Part shown: piece by piece, positions 49,216-60,932 of the stretch | Layout: every line of letters begins with the position of its first letter | How positions within the stretch are numbered: position 1 is the stretch's first letter | Assembly (NCBI GenBank): GCA_903813345.2 | Contig: CAIIXF020000007.1 | Location: 28,445,564 to 28,509,563, forward strand | From: Owenia fusiformis | Taxonomy: Eukaryota; Annelida; Polychaeta; Sabellida; Oweniidae | Direction: 5' to 3' | Length of the DNA: 64,000 nucleotides | Notes under the pieces: model-generated | Database searches by the model: none | What the model was told of the DNA's origin: nothing | The model's input: the letters and a program-made list of their open reading frames with translations, nothing else | Program-made: the position numbers and the translations under genes

Positions 49216-49425
49216 TTGATGATACAAACCCTATAAAAGTGATACAACCCCTTAGAATACAACCCACTGGTGATACAATCCCTTATGAGGCAACCAACAT
49301 TTGATACAACTACCTAGGATACAACCATCTTATGATACAACCCCCATACAATACAACCACCATTCAATACAGCCTTCTTATGATACAACCCCAAATGATA
49401 CAACCACCTTATGATACAACCAGCT
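49216..49425. repeat. GATACAACC short tandem repeat
   Basis: About fifteen irregular copies of a 13-14-base unit (GATACAACC-CCTTA variants). The spacing is imperfect. Non-coding; open frames on the minus strand are by-products. Confidence 0.8.
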
Positions 49426-50847
49426 GCCTTATGAGATGTATACATTCTACACGAGTCTAGTAAAGTAAAGCTGATGTTTATTATTCTTATATAACCATAT
49501 CTAATTATAATGATACATACTAACAATCCGTAGCTTGATATATTTACACTGTACCAAACCAACCTTTAAAATACCTTCAAACCTTACAGTACCACAATGA
49601 TCAAAGAAATGAGAATATGAATAAACTGAGTAAAATGTACGCTTTTTAGTAAATTATAAAGAACTGAAATCACCCTAGCGACTGCCATGCTCATTACAAC
49701 ATTGATAAAAGGCTACCTTTGTACATTTTTTTCCTGTTGTACAATATACAAGATAAAAGTCTGATCATAATCGCTGATGGAAGGAATATGACGCGCACAA
49801 ATGCCATTTGTATAATTTGTTTCTTTTTTAGATCACCTAATTATACACCAGGGATATTTCCGGCGATATTTTTTTCAATAATGTTACGTACTTTCGCCAA
49901 TTGATGATACAAGATTGAGATTTTATCTGAAAAGATAGGAAAAAGTGAAATCCATTACGGGGAAAGATATAATTCTTCTCAAGAGGGTGATATGGTCAAG
50001 TTAAATCCAGATAACTTCGCTCATAATGAACTTAATGTTATCTTCTCTTACGAAGATAATCTAATTAGTGGTAAAATTGTACTTTTTGCAGATGTGCTGT
50101 GCCAGTAGGGATCAACATACGACCTGTACATACAAATGAATGTGAAGAAACTACTTGTATGACACCAGCCTGCCTTGTTTTGTATCAGAGACCTATACAA
50201 GGAAGTTGCATCAAGACTTTTTGAAGTTTTGTACCCAATCCTTCAGTCTTGCATCAACATCTTTACATATTTTGCATTAAGACCTCTGAACCTAAAGTAA
50301 TTCTTTATATATTAGGCCATTCTAAGCAATATTTTTTTTACTTATCTTATGTATTTGGTGTAATGGGAGATATCTTTAGGTAAGTTTTGCCGACCATGTA
50401 TCCATGCTAAACCCCGCTGTCTGCTCCAAAATATTCACACAGTGGCGAATGGTGAGCCCACATAGCCTAGTGTGACAGCTTAATTAGACTGAAAATTTTC
50501 TAACAGGACCTTCTATTTTGTAAATAGGTCACACGTGAATACAGAAAAGTTTGAGAAGGTGACAAAAAGAATGTTCAAATAAGTTCATATAAAACTTTCA
50601 AGAGAAGGAAACAGTGAATCATTCTGAGGTTCCTGTAATATCTTCAAACCAGGTATATTGATGAAATAATGAAGAATGTCAGGATAGAGGTAAAAAATGA
50701 TCTGGAAATAGCCCTACTTTACTCAGACTGTTTATACTTAGTTGAAGCAGGCACTTATTTATCACAACTCTCTTTTAAGAGGATGGATTGTCTCAACCAG
50801 AGGCAAAATGCAGCCAAAACCATAACAACAAAACAAAAAAGATATTG

Positions 50848-51055
50848 CAGTGATCTCCACAGGATTTATTCTCGAGGAGGTGCAAAATTCTCATTTTCAC
50901 AATTCAGACCAAAATTGGTCAAAATGTGCCAATTTTTCATGATTTTTTTCATTTTCAAGTGGGTGTGCAAATGGATTTTCAGGTGGGTGCAAGCCTATTT
51001 TCAAAATCTCAACTGGGTGCTGAGCCCACTTGCTTTAGTACTGGGGAGATCACTG
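50848..51055. mobile_element. MITE, CAGTGATCTCC family, complete copy
   Basis: Ends CAGTGATCTCC and GGAGATCACTG are perfect inverses. The interior includes GGAGGTGCAAAATTCTCATT, AAGTGGGTGTGCAAATGGAT and TTTTCAGGTGGGTGCAAGCC. It defines the family whose other copies are at 20575, 27128, 45419 and 59268. Confidence 0.75.
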
Positions 51056-52339
51056 TTATTTAACTGTTAAACCCCCTTTTTAAATAGCAATTGTGATTCA
51101 TAATTGTAACTAGTGTTTTATATTATTTCCATTTCATCCATTATCCAGTTTTCAGAATTATTTTAGAATTTATAAGTATTACATGTCTATTAATAGTTTC
51201 TATTGAATTCACATCATTCACTCAAATGTTTTCAAGTCATACTCCCTACATATAAATATGATGTTTATGAGAACCCAAATAAATATTTTGAAGAAAGTTT
51301 TTATTTGGGATCATAAACTCCATTAAAGATACATGAAACATTACATGAATTTATATTCAACCGTGGCCAAGTATTCTCAACCGATAGAATTATGTGTTTA
51401 CCATTCACAAACTCTACAATGAATAATATTTGGTGAAAAACTGCACTGTTCAAATCTGTGATGCATTTTTATACCTAGATCCAGGAATCACTAATAGCTT
51501 AAGTTCAGCTGCAGAAACTTCATTTTTGGCATGTTTTGTGAACAAACATGTAGTTGTGAATTGCAACAATGAATTAAAATTGAGACTTGTTTTAATAATT
51601 TTGTGATTTATCTTTATCTTGAGGACTTTTATGAAAAGACATTTATATCACACTGATGAATCCCATTTGTTCATTCATTCATTATTCCTAGAATCACTCT
51701 TAAGGTAAGCCAAGCAAGAATGAGTTTTATGGGAAAGCAAGCTTACATTTGTAGAAAATATAGCATCACACTATATTTAGCTCACCTTAATTTCTAATAC
51801 ACCCAATTGAATTAATATTCAAATATACAGCACATCATGTATAATATCAAAATTTGTCTGTTGGAAATCCTGGAGCCACGGAAACAATGAACGATCATTA
51901 CTGGTAATTCACTTGGGACTACAAATGCGCAAAAAACATTTTCCTTTCGAGTATCTGCTAAAATTAAGTTATTTTCTCCTGTGTTGATGAATGGGGCTGT
52001 AGAGAATCATGAAATGGAACTGGTACCAATACGTATAAGACCAGGCAAAGGAGCTGAATCATATGAATGAATTTAATGCATCTAGTTCTTATAATAGAAA
52101 CCAAGTCTCCTACAGGTACATTAAAAAGAGGCAACCTTTTAACCGAAACAGTGTCCCCGAGGCATCAAAAAGTCAGTATCTATAATACATATGAAATACC
52201 ATAACAATAACATTTTGATATTTTGGACTTCAAAGATGATTAAGTGTTGATCTTAACGTATGATTCATTTAACTAATTCAGATGATCTCTTGGCATTATA
52301 ATTAATAACAGCAATCGTAATTACCAGCTTAACACCTAC

Positions 52340-52468
52340 CCCAAGTTTATTCATGAGTCCACGAGGAGCTCCTTCTTTCTTCCCCTTTCTATACTCGCGA
52401 TAGTCATTTAAGTTTTTATCCCCTGGTCTCCCTCCCTCCTCTCCAGTTGTGGCAACTGCTGCATGCAT
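52340..52468 (-). CDS. DPP6: Candidate alternative first exon D, most distal (MHAAVATTGEE...)
   Basis: 43 codons from an ATG to a phase-0 GGG|GTAGGT donor. The peptide begins MHAAVATTGEEGGRPGDKNL and ends in a basic stretch with REYRKGKKEGAPRG and LMNKLG. The open frame continues upstream of this ATG for 35 codons but holds no other ATG, so this is the only start. Local G+C content is clearly higher than in the surrounding introns, as expected of coding sequence. Joined to a transmembrane exon it gives ...NKLG-EL(I/V)G.... This is the longest cytoplasmic tail without a hydrophobic run and is the best candidate for the main long form. The intron to the transmembrane exons would be about 31-32 kb. 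A TATA-like motif lies about 65 bases upstream. Confidence 0.68.
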
Positions 52469-52529
52469 TTCTACCGACTTATTATTGTTGAAACATTCAA
52501 TAATAATACCAAGGAACCGAGTTAATCTG

Positions 52530-52541
52530 CTTATATATATA
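52530..52541 (-). promoter_or_regulatory. TATA-like motif before first exon D
   Basis: The minus strand reads GTTATATATATAAGC, containing TATATAAG. A start site about 30 bases downstream would fall near 52500 and leave a leader of about 30-40 bases before the ATG at 52468. AT-rich DNA yields such motifs by chance. Confidence 0.4.
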
Positions 52542-54043
52542 ACACTGGTCTTGATCCTCGAGCTTAACTTCAACTAACTTGGCCTTATATGCTAGAAGTT
52601 TCACCTTTGCAAGTACCAACTATAATCAGGTTATCCCATATTATAGGTTGAGTTTTTCCAAAGGGGAATTTCGATTGCTATACATAAATTTATGCTATCT
52701 GTTTCAAGGAGGGCTATTTAGACATGTAAGAGGTTTGGATTGGTATATTCCTTCCTTGTTGCTATATAAAATCATCAGTATGATAAGTGAAAATGTGTGT
52801 TAATGGAAGCCTGTTCTTTCACATATTACAGATGTCAGAGATGAGATGCAGTACTGGACTCCTTATGCAGTAGAGACATCTATAAAACCAATATTGAGTT
52901 ATTTCCATCAACAGGTGGTATTTTATGAAACCCAAATGGCCAAGAGCATAATCATACAACAGAAATGTTCGAGATTAATTGGACCAAAGGTGAACACCTG
53001 GGATACTAAAAAAAGCAAATATCAATTCAGAATATCATAGAACCACAGAATCTGTAAGTCCAATATTCAATTTTGATATTTAGCTAAAAGTGTTATATAA
53101 ACTCTGAGGCCACTGAAACTATTAAAAATTAAGAAAAGATAATCGAATTACCCAAATGCGAGTAGGTGGTTACCAGTTTCACCACCAGGTGGCTGATTCG
53201 GGTCAATTGACATGGCAGGTATGTAAGAAAGTTCCTTTAAACTTGAATATTATCAATTTAAGTGGCTCAATTTTCATATAACCCTTATGTGTCTGATACT
53301 TATACTAATGAAAATATGTCCAGTAAAGCAAAATATTATCTGTCCACTAAAAGAAAAGATATTTCATTTTTTGTGATTTTGTAGCATGGGGTCTATGGGG
53401 AATATCCCCGAGCTAGAAGTCACATTTTCAGAGAAAATTAATTTTTCATAGTTGATAAACACTTTTTAAAACCACATTTCTAGATGTAATTTTACATGTA
53501 GATTTCAAATATGATATTACTTTGACTGAATTTTTAAATTTTAATGATGTAAATCAAGATTATTTCTACTCGCATCTGGGTAATTGAACATAGTACTCTT
53601 AACTAGAGATTTGATAAAAAACATTTTACTTATTCTTTGAAACACTATATGGCTCTATATCAATGCACAAGGTTACACATTTTGAAATATCAGAAGCACA
53701 AAAAGATTCATTGTAACTGTTTCCAAAATAAAACAGATCTTACATGAAAATAATTAATAATTTTAATAACCAATATATTTGACAAGTATGACAATATCTT
53801 GAGTGTTGTCAAGGTAACTATAATCACCAAGACAACCATATTCTAGAAATATTAATCACTAGCTTAGTATCAAAACCCTTATTGATCTAGTGAGATTATT
53901 AAAACAATCATATCCTAAACATGACAGTTATAGAATTATAATACAATATTACAGTAGTTTATAAAAGCAACAAGAAATTGTTTTCTTACAGAATTATTCA
54001 ATTTTACAGGGAAAATGTATCTTAAGTTTGTATAATTAGAATA

Positions 54044-54256
54044 CAGTAAAACCTGTCCGATGGAATACCTCTCTGTAGGGAAAACCTATGAACAAGGAAT
54101 GGTTTTCAAAAGAACCAAATATTTTTCCATTGACTTACATGTTAGCGGACCCTCTCTGTAGGGAAAACCTGTGAACAGGGAACAAGGAACACTTTTTTGG
54201 GGCAAATTATGAAAATTCACCTGTGAACAAGGAATATGGAATATTGGTGACACTGT
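54044..54256. mobile_element. Pogo-like MITE, CAGTAAAACCTGTCC subtype
   Basis: Starts CAGTAAAACCTGTCCGATGG after a TA and ends GGTGACACTG before a TA. The interior has CTCTCTGTAGGGAAAACCT and GAACAAGGAA motifs repeated, also seen at 54896-54987. Confidence 0.55.
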
Positions 54257-54895
54257 ATATTCTATTATTTTTCAGAGGTTTGAAAGTCTTAAGCCAATAT
54301 CTGATTCTAAAAAACTTGGATTAATATGAATGAGATTAAGATAAGCCAATTGTTTACAACATGTAGCATCCCATCCACTGTTAATTACCCTGATATATTT
54401 TAAAACAGTAAACTAACTAATCCGTTTGTTACTTATTATCATGACACTAATTCTTCCATTCAACAAACCTAATTACATTGAATCAGTTGTGATAATCTAG
54501 GGACTGAATCAATTGTTTGAATGAGATAACAGATAAGTATGTGTGTCATGTTGAGCCAAATCTCTTTCAATCTTCTACTGATCCAAAGTTCTAGATTATC
54601 AATAATATAAAATGGGGTTGATGAAACTTGAAATTCAGTTCTTAGCAACATATCCCTACACGTCATATCAATATTTACATCAACTAGACATCATCAGACG
54701 CTAGCAACAGCAGCTCAAATCAACATAGGGAGAACGCTCCTTATCCTCAGCCAACTTAGGGAGGTGAGAGACCTTCATACATCTTCCAAGGTGTCACAAC
54801 AAAGTCTAGCAACCAAGTATGGAGTTGGCATTGATACAACCAATCAATGCCCATATATATATAAATATGCCTATTCAGCAAGTTTGAGTTTGCTG

Positions 54896-54987
54896 AAAGT
54901 GCGGCCCCTCTCTATAGGGAAAACCTCTGAACAAGGAAACTTTCCTCCAGTCCCAAGAGCATTCCCTGTTCGCAGGTTTTACTGTAT
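54896..54987. mobile_element. Pogo-like MITE fragment
   Basis: CCCCTCTCTATAGGGAAAAC and GAACAAGGAA motifs with a terminal GCAGGTTTTACTG before TA. Left end missing. Same subtype as 54044-54256. Confidence 0.5.
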
Positions 54988-56554
54988 ATCTAATTAGTAC
55001 TATATATTTGTATAACTGCCCATGGAAAGATCCAAGAGACAGAATAACTTTTCATTTTTTGTTTCATTATTTATTTAATTATTTTGTTATGTCAATAAGT
55101 TGTAAGAATAAGAATGATGAATCCCGTAATTAATTACAAGCAATAAAAGCTATAAACTTTCACATTAAGCATTAACATCTTCATTTCAGCCTTAATTCTT
55201 GATGAAGGAGCCTTATCATCGATACTAGTTACACTTTTATTACCTTTATTGCAAATTACAACATGATCTCAATTCTGAAATTGTTTTTCATTTTCAACGA
55301 GATGATGAATGCCATAAGCTTTTAAAGATGGCCTGACAGATATGTTATTTCACAAATGCCATTCAAACATATTATGCATATTGATTTATTAAACAAACTA
55401 AATGGGATTCTGATATATTTTATATTACACACATTTATCATTTCAAAAGATTAATATCAATTAAAACTAACATTTTAATGTTATTAAGTCTTTCCCATTG
55501 CCTACCCTACCCCTGTTATATTTGTAATACATTTATTTTGAAAAAATCGTTTATATTATATGAAATGGTTCCTTTATCTCCATACAAACAGTATTGATAT
55601 TGTTTCAAGAGTTTACAAATTGTGTACCTCTTTGATCCACAACTGGTCCACACTGAGCAAAATTTTTCATATTCTCACTATATAAGATTGATTCTCAATA
55701 GACTATTTGCTATACAGATCGATAATAGATGGCAGCATGTGTGTTGGTAAGGCCAGAATGCATGGAGACATATTATTAAGAGTCACTTAATTTCTTTATC
55801 TATCATGTATTTCCATTTGGATTGACGTAAAACACTATTAGAATGTAACTATGATCTGTATAGTGAAAATCATTCTTAAATGGGTACAGGATCCAATTGC
55901 CCAATGTTAGGATATCACAAATCCAACTAATTTGTTGATACAACCCCTTGTGTTAATCCTGAACTACTTACAATGAGACAATATTTCATGTAGATGAAAT
56001 ATATTCTGATCAATAGATCAAACATTGCACACATACATAGTAGCCCAGACAGGATTGTTCAATTAATTAAATTCACAAAATATGAGACAAAATGGTGAAT
56101 TATGCATTTGTGTTACTCATACTATGAATGCCTATAATATCAATAAATTAAGAGATGATGTTTTTTGTATGTCAGAATTTTACTCTAGTTTTCAAGCATG
56201 TAATCAGATTTTTTGATAATACTGAAAATTAAAAAAGTTATTAAAGAAAAAGTGACCATTGAACAATTCTGTCCGAGCTACTATTAAGCCTATACCTTGT
56301 CTTAACTATAGAGAATCCTCCATATTTACTATATTCGTGTCTACATACTGTTAGTGTTAGGATGAAATATTGTCATATTTTACCCAAATACGGTTTTCAT
56401 AAATCAGTCTTTCTATCCCCAGGGACTGCACTCCAAAACCAATATTTCATGATCATTGATCCGATCATGCCAGACATCAATCAATAGAATATAGCTCATT
56501 TATACAATACTGTCACGCCTAAGTTCTAGAACAAAGTTGTGTGACTACAGTATA

Positions 56555-57198
56555 CAGTAGAATCTGTAGAATTAAAATGCCACTGGGACTGGCCATAAAA
56601 ATTAAGGGGTGTTCACATTTCAAGGTTTTTTTAACATAGGAGTCAATGGGGATTATAAAATTATGACAGAGTGTTCACATTGAGAAGGTTTAAGATTGGA
56701 GAGTTTATCAGTTATCACACGTTTCAGCATGTGATACAGGAAATATTCCACGAAAGGTAATACTGTATCATCCACGAAAGCGAAGCTTGACTGGTGATAC
56801 ATTGTTACCCGAGTGGAATATTTCCTGTATCACATAAGCTGAAATGTGTGATGACGATTTTATCACATGTCTAGGCATTTTGAAGCATTTTGATTTGGTC
56901 AGTTATGATTGTGTTCAGTACCCTGTGTACTTCTGGTAACTAATTATAACTTTTGATTTCGCTTTGAAACAATATGACGTCATACCGTTGTATTCGTACT
57001 TGTTTGTGAAATAGTATGACGTCATATTGTTTTCCTCAGCTAGAAGTGATATAATCAGTGACGTTACATCGTTGCTATTGATCATCACTGGTTGCCTCTA
57101 GTAACGTGTGAGACAGGAAAATTCACACGGTAATCAACCAATCAGATTACTGGAATTTTACAGAGCATGTGATAAGTTCAGATATACAAATTCAACTG
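56555..57198. mobile_element. Pogo-like MITE carrying a palindromic insert
   Basis: Starts CAGTAGAATCTGTAGAATTA after a TA; the right end is TTCAACTG before a TA. The interior of the left part (GGTGTTCACATTTCAAGG) matches 29456-29625. Between about 56710 and 57174 lies an unrelated palindromic element beginning GTTATCACACG and ending GTGATAAGT. Confidence 0.6.
56711..56852. repeat. Long palindrome inside the nested insert
   Basis: Arms of about 42 bases: TTATCACACGTTTCAGCATG-TGATACAGGAAATATTCCA on the left, inverse on the right. The centre has (C)CACGAAAG repeats. Further right, two TGACGTCATA motifs (near 56975 and 57018) lie in the same insert. Confidence 0.8.
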
Positions 57199-58294
57199 TA
57201 CGAATCATGTCAAAAATGTGATAAATCTGTCTCCGTAAATAATTAAAATATGTTTTAATTCAGCTTAAATAATACGCTCCAGGGATTTTATTACATTATT
57301 AGTAGCAAGCATAACTGATTTTCTCAGACTGTCTGAACTAAATTGCCTGTTGTTCTGCTGAATTTTACAACTGTTTAACCTATATAAAGTAACTCTGAGA
57401 CTTGAGAATTTGCATTAAATACCACTCAAAATTAAACTTTAGATTAGGTTTGGAGGCAAAGTCTATGAGTTGCCTGGGTATAACCCAGCAATGGCCTTAA
57501 TTCACATGCTTTTCTAGTTCAATATTTTCCAATTGTTCTGACGTCTATTGTTTTCACTTGTTTGCCTGCTAACAGAAATTTTAATGATACCCACAAAGAC
57601 ATGACTTGTCTCCTTTGAATAAAACTAGTACTTGCTGGGTTATTCCAACCTTCTCATTGCATGTCCCGGGCTAATAAATTGAATTGGCATAGTACTCCTA
57701 TATTGATCCTGGTATTTCTAAGATTGCAGCAGACCGATTAAGATTGATTCAGATAAAGATGCCATAAAAATATGATTTATGCATGATACTTCAAAGTCCT
57801 CAAAGTACGCATAGTGTGAAGTAAAATGGATAATTCACGTTATATTTGATATATGCCTTATACTTTCCTTTACCATATGTCTGTTTTCTCAAGATTCCTA
57901 ACCCATAGACGAAAGAGGAAATTAAAAATCATAACTTCCCATTCTTGCTGTGGCATGTCCTGAACCTGATGCATTGAGTATTCAATTCTGTATTATTCTT
58001 GTATGTTAAATCAGGGGATTACCATTTATTTACTGCTAAACCTTCCTGAATAAGAAAGGGCCATAAGACAATGATTGACCTCGAGAAAGCAGTACAAGAC
58101 AGTAATTATTTCTTTTTTATCATCAGAATGATCACACATACTTTAGGAACATTACATCCTCATTGCATGGACAATTCACCAAGTTGGTGTCAGACGATAT
58201 ACAATGTACTCTAACCATATATAATGTACTCTGACCACAATATACTCTAACCATATACAATGTACTCATATCATGGTTCAACCAACAACGAAAT

Positions 58295-58482
58295 AAAGGA
58301 AGGGAGGGAGGGAGGGAGGGAGGAAAGGAAGGGAGGGAGGGAGGGAGGAAGGAAGGAGGAGGGAGGGAGGGAGGGAGGGAGGGAGGGAGGGGGAGGGAGG
58401 GAGGGGGAGGGAGGGAGAGGAAAGAAAGAAATAATGAGAGAAAGAAATAATGAGAGAAAGAAAGAAAGAGAGAAAGAAAGAG

Positions 58483-58513
<31 letters not shown>

Positions 58514-58559
58514 AAAAGAAAGAAAAGGAAAGAAAGAGAAAGAAGCAAAAAGAAAGAAG
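58295..58559 (+). repeat. Polypurine tract, GGGA then GAAA repeats
   Basis: About 137 uninterrupted purines (58295-58431), mostly GGGA/GGAA repeats, then GAAA repeats with a few T or C to 58559. GGGAGGGAGGGAGGG motifs can fold as G-quadruplexes, and the tract's partial mirror symmetry can form triplex DNA. Open frames here on either strand are by-products. Confidence 0.92.
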
Positions 58560-59267
58560 CATGTTCCATCTGCTGTACTTCACATTTTTTCAAAAGATTT
58601 CTGCCATGTCATTTCTAAATGCCATTTCTCTCTTCCTTTCGTATAATCAGAGTAAAACAAAAAAATACCTTCACGGTCCCAGATGTTTCAAGGCATACGT
58701 GTATATCTCTCCAAAGAGTAAAATCAAATTATTGTAAAAGTAAAGACAAAATCACAAAACCGTGAAATCATGTATCAATTTGAATCTGTTCGGCATCTTC
58801 TATTGACATTTGGCACTATACTTATTGCAGTAAATGGATGGATCCACAGGGACTTGAAACATTTTGAACTCATCAAAACAGATTAGTCAAAACCAATAAG
58901 TTGGGATGACAAGGGACTTGGCATATAAAATCAATGAACTACAAGTAAAGAAAATGTTTCCAACTGGCTGAAATAATATCTGGTCACTCTTGCTAGGAGC
59001 TGATAATGTTTACTGCCCTGAAGCTAGTGGTTAACCAGTCAATGCAGACAAGTTGCATACAGAAAACTCTGGGGGTGGTGTGTGCATGGTGCAGAAGTAA
59101 CAGACATTTTTGAATTTGAATTTTGTGATACTTTATAAACTAAGCCATGTTGGGTATTCCATTATATTCATTTGTAGATATCAACAAAAAGTTGAGTATT
59201 TTATTCTATAGTGACCATGCTTGTAGAAGGGTTATTTTATCAAATACAGTAGTATCTTTATCGGTTT

Positions 59268-59352
59268 CAGTGATCTCCCAAAACTGAAGCACCTACATTT
59301 TTAACATATGCTTGCACCTACTTGACCATTTATGTTTGCACCCACTAGAAAA
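59268..59352. mobile_element. MITE fragment, CAGTGATCTCC family
   Basis: Left end CAGTGATCTCCCAAAACTGA, then CTTGCACCTACTTGACC and TTTGCACCCACT. It stops where a pogo-like fragment begins. Confidence 0.45.
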
Positions 59353-59480
59353 CCTACAGTACAGAAAACCACCTGTCTTAGTGAACACCTCTCTCTAGTG
59401 AACACCTGTCTCTCGTAGACACCCTTCCTCCATATTACCCTCTCTGTAGTGAACACTAACACAATGTTTTTCTTGGGGAA
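59353..59480. mobile_element. Pogo-like MITE fragment
   Basis: ACCTGTCTTAGTGAACACCT, CTCTCTAGTGAACACCTGTC and CTCTCTGTAGTGAACAC motifs. Same subtype as 22228-22375. Confidence 0.45.
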
Positions 59481-59885
59481 AAAAGTGTAAGTCTTTCTGT
59501 ATTTGCATTTGTACAAAGTCCAGTAAAAACTCATGATGCCAAGGAATGTATAAACGATTTGATAGAACCATTTTTAAACAAATCTCTCAATAACATTTCA
59601 CTTCCACCAATGCAAAAACTGACATACTATAGAAAACTAGATTCTAAAACACATAAGTAAAAGCTGTCATAAACGGTTTAAGTTTGCTCTACTTCTTTCT
59701 CAAGATGCTAAAAGTAACTGCAAAGATCAATAGAGTCAAGATTCTGCTGCAGAAAATAAGTTGTAACAATGTGTAGTAACATTGTAAAATACTCTTTAGT
59801 TATCTTTAGGTTTTCTCTCAACAAGGTCACTCTAAATCCCGTTTTGGTTTCAACATCTCAATGTTTCCTCCTTTGAAAGGGTGCC

Positions 59886-60385
59886 AACAGATTTTTAACA
59901 GGGTGGCGTATAATTTTCAGATTTTCAACAAGGTGGCATATAATTTTCAGATTTTCAACAAGGTGGTATGCTATTTTCAGATTTTCAACAGGGTGGCATA
60001 TAATTTTCAGATTTTCAACAGGGTGGCATGTTATTTTCAGATTTTCAACATGGTGACATATAATTGTCAGATTTTCAGCAGGGTGGCACGTTATTTTCAG
60101 ATTTTCAGTAGAGTGGTATATAATTCTCAAATTTTCAGTATGGTGGTATATAATTCTCAGATTTTCAGTAGGGTGGCATATAATTTTCAGATTTTCAACA
60201 AGGTGGTATGTTATTTTCAGATTTTCAACAGGTTGAGGTATTCTATAATTTTCAGATTTTCAGTAGGGTGGTATGTAATTTTTAGATTTTCAGTAGGGTG
60301 GCAATGGCATGTAATTTTCAGATTTTCGTAATTTTCAGATTTTCAACAAGGTGGTACGTAATTTTTGCATTTTCAATGGGGTACC
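59886..60385. repeat. 30-bp minisatellite
   Basis: About sixteen copies of a 30-base unit of the type CAGATTTTCAACAGGGTGGC-ATATAATTTT. The unit length is divisible by three, so the array stays open in frames on both strands (156 and 90 codons). These are artefacts of the repeat. Confidence 0.92.
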
Positions 60386-60932
60386 CACCAAGCTGCTCCA
60401 ATGCCAGTTAGGAAGGTTGTTTAAAGTAAGTTTCCCACGCAATAATGTTGCACATATGTTATGCCATAAACATGTAAAAAACATCATATTCAAATCTTTT
60501 ATTACAATGTAATTGGTAGCCTTTGTATTGGAACATCACTTTCAATCAACGAATCAATCAGTTTTATGAGGTCGATATGCCTCTCGCTTGTAATGACACC
60601 CTATGCCAAATCCAATAATAAAAATAACTTAACGCAATAAATGAATATTTTTCTAGCCACAGAAAACAATTGCCGTTGATTATCTTGGCTTATGTGTCGC
60701 CTAATGGTTGCTTTCATCTTTAAAAGTAGGAATTTACTCGGAATGAATCATAGACACAATCTCATCTTCTCTTGGCAATTCCTTACAAAGAAACGCGGCA
60801 TGATTGTAAACAATGATCAGGAGGAAAAACACAAATCCTATGCAACGGTTAAAGTGACATTCTTTGGAAGCAACAGTACAATACTGTAAATAAATCATAA
60901 AAAGTCATCATGATAAAGGCTTAAAATCAAGA

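Larger units (their letters stand above)
32396..52339. other. Sequence between first exons A and D (about 20 kb)
   Basis: Part of the long first intron of the D isoform. Holds pearl-like elements D and A2, a truncated pearl-like end, five further MITEs, the GGTACCGT cluster, the 19-bp minisatellite and the GATACAACC repeat. Nothing recognised in 32396-34809, 34923-35487, 37165-37461, 37641-39193, 39546-40965, 41478-43538, 44751-45418, 45643-48910, 49426-50847 or 51056-52339. Open frames of 60-97 codons in these stretches lack codon bias, motifs or splice context. Confidence 0.65.
1..52541 (-). other. DPP6: DPP6/DPP10-like gene, 5' portion (gene span)
   Basis: Span of a minus-strand gene whose 3' end lies beyond the left edge. 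Exons join in frame from four candidate first exons through one of two transmembrane exons into five shared exons. The predicted protein has a short cytoplasmic N-terminus, a single membrane helix preceded by RNW(K/R)GI, and the start of an extracellular beta-propeller. In vertebrates this branch (DPP6, DPP10) lacks peptidase activity and is an auxiliary subunit of Kv4 potassium channels. DPP4/FAP, the active relatives, lack the RNWKGI juxtamembrane motif. The hydrolase domain with the catalytic or substituted serine is outside the window, so activity cannot be judged. Family members are usually about 750-870 residues and about 213 are encoded here. Family assignment is strong; a one-to-one match to DPP6 versus DPP10 is not implied. 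Confidence 0.88.

Noticed and set aside
55983-56001. A six-codon ATG frame ending in phase 0 at a GTAAGT donor (minus strand), as a fifth first exon
   Set aside because: Too short to distinguish from chance; no upstream promoter signal or composition change.
58132-58737. Open frames up to 153 codons of Ser/Leu/Pro/Phe or Arg/Glu/Lys runs
   Set aside because: Created by the polypurine tract; open in several frames on both strands.
59858-60331. 156-codon plus-strand and 90-codon minus-strand open frames
   Set aside because: Both run through the 30-bp minisatellite and repeat the same decapeptide; no start, splice or family support.
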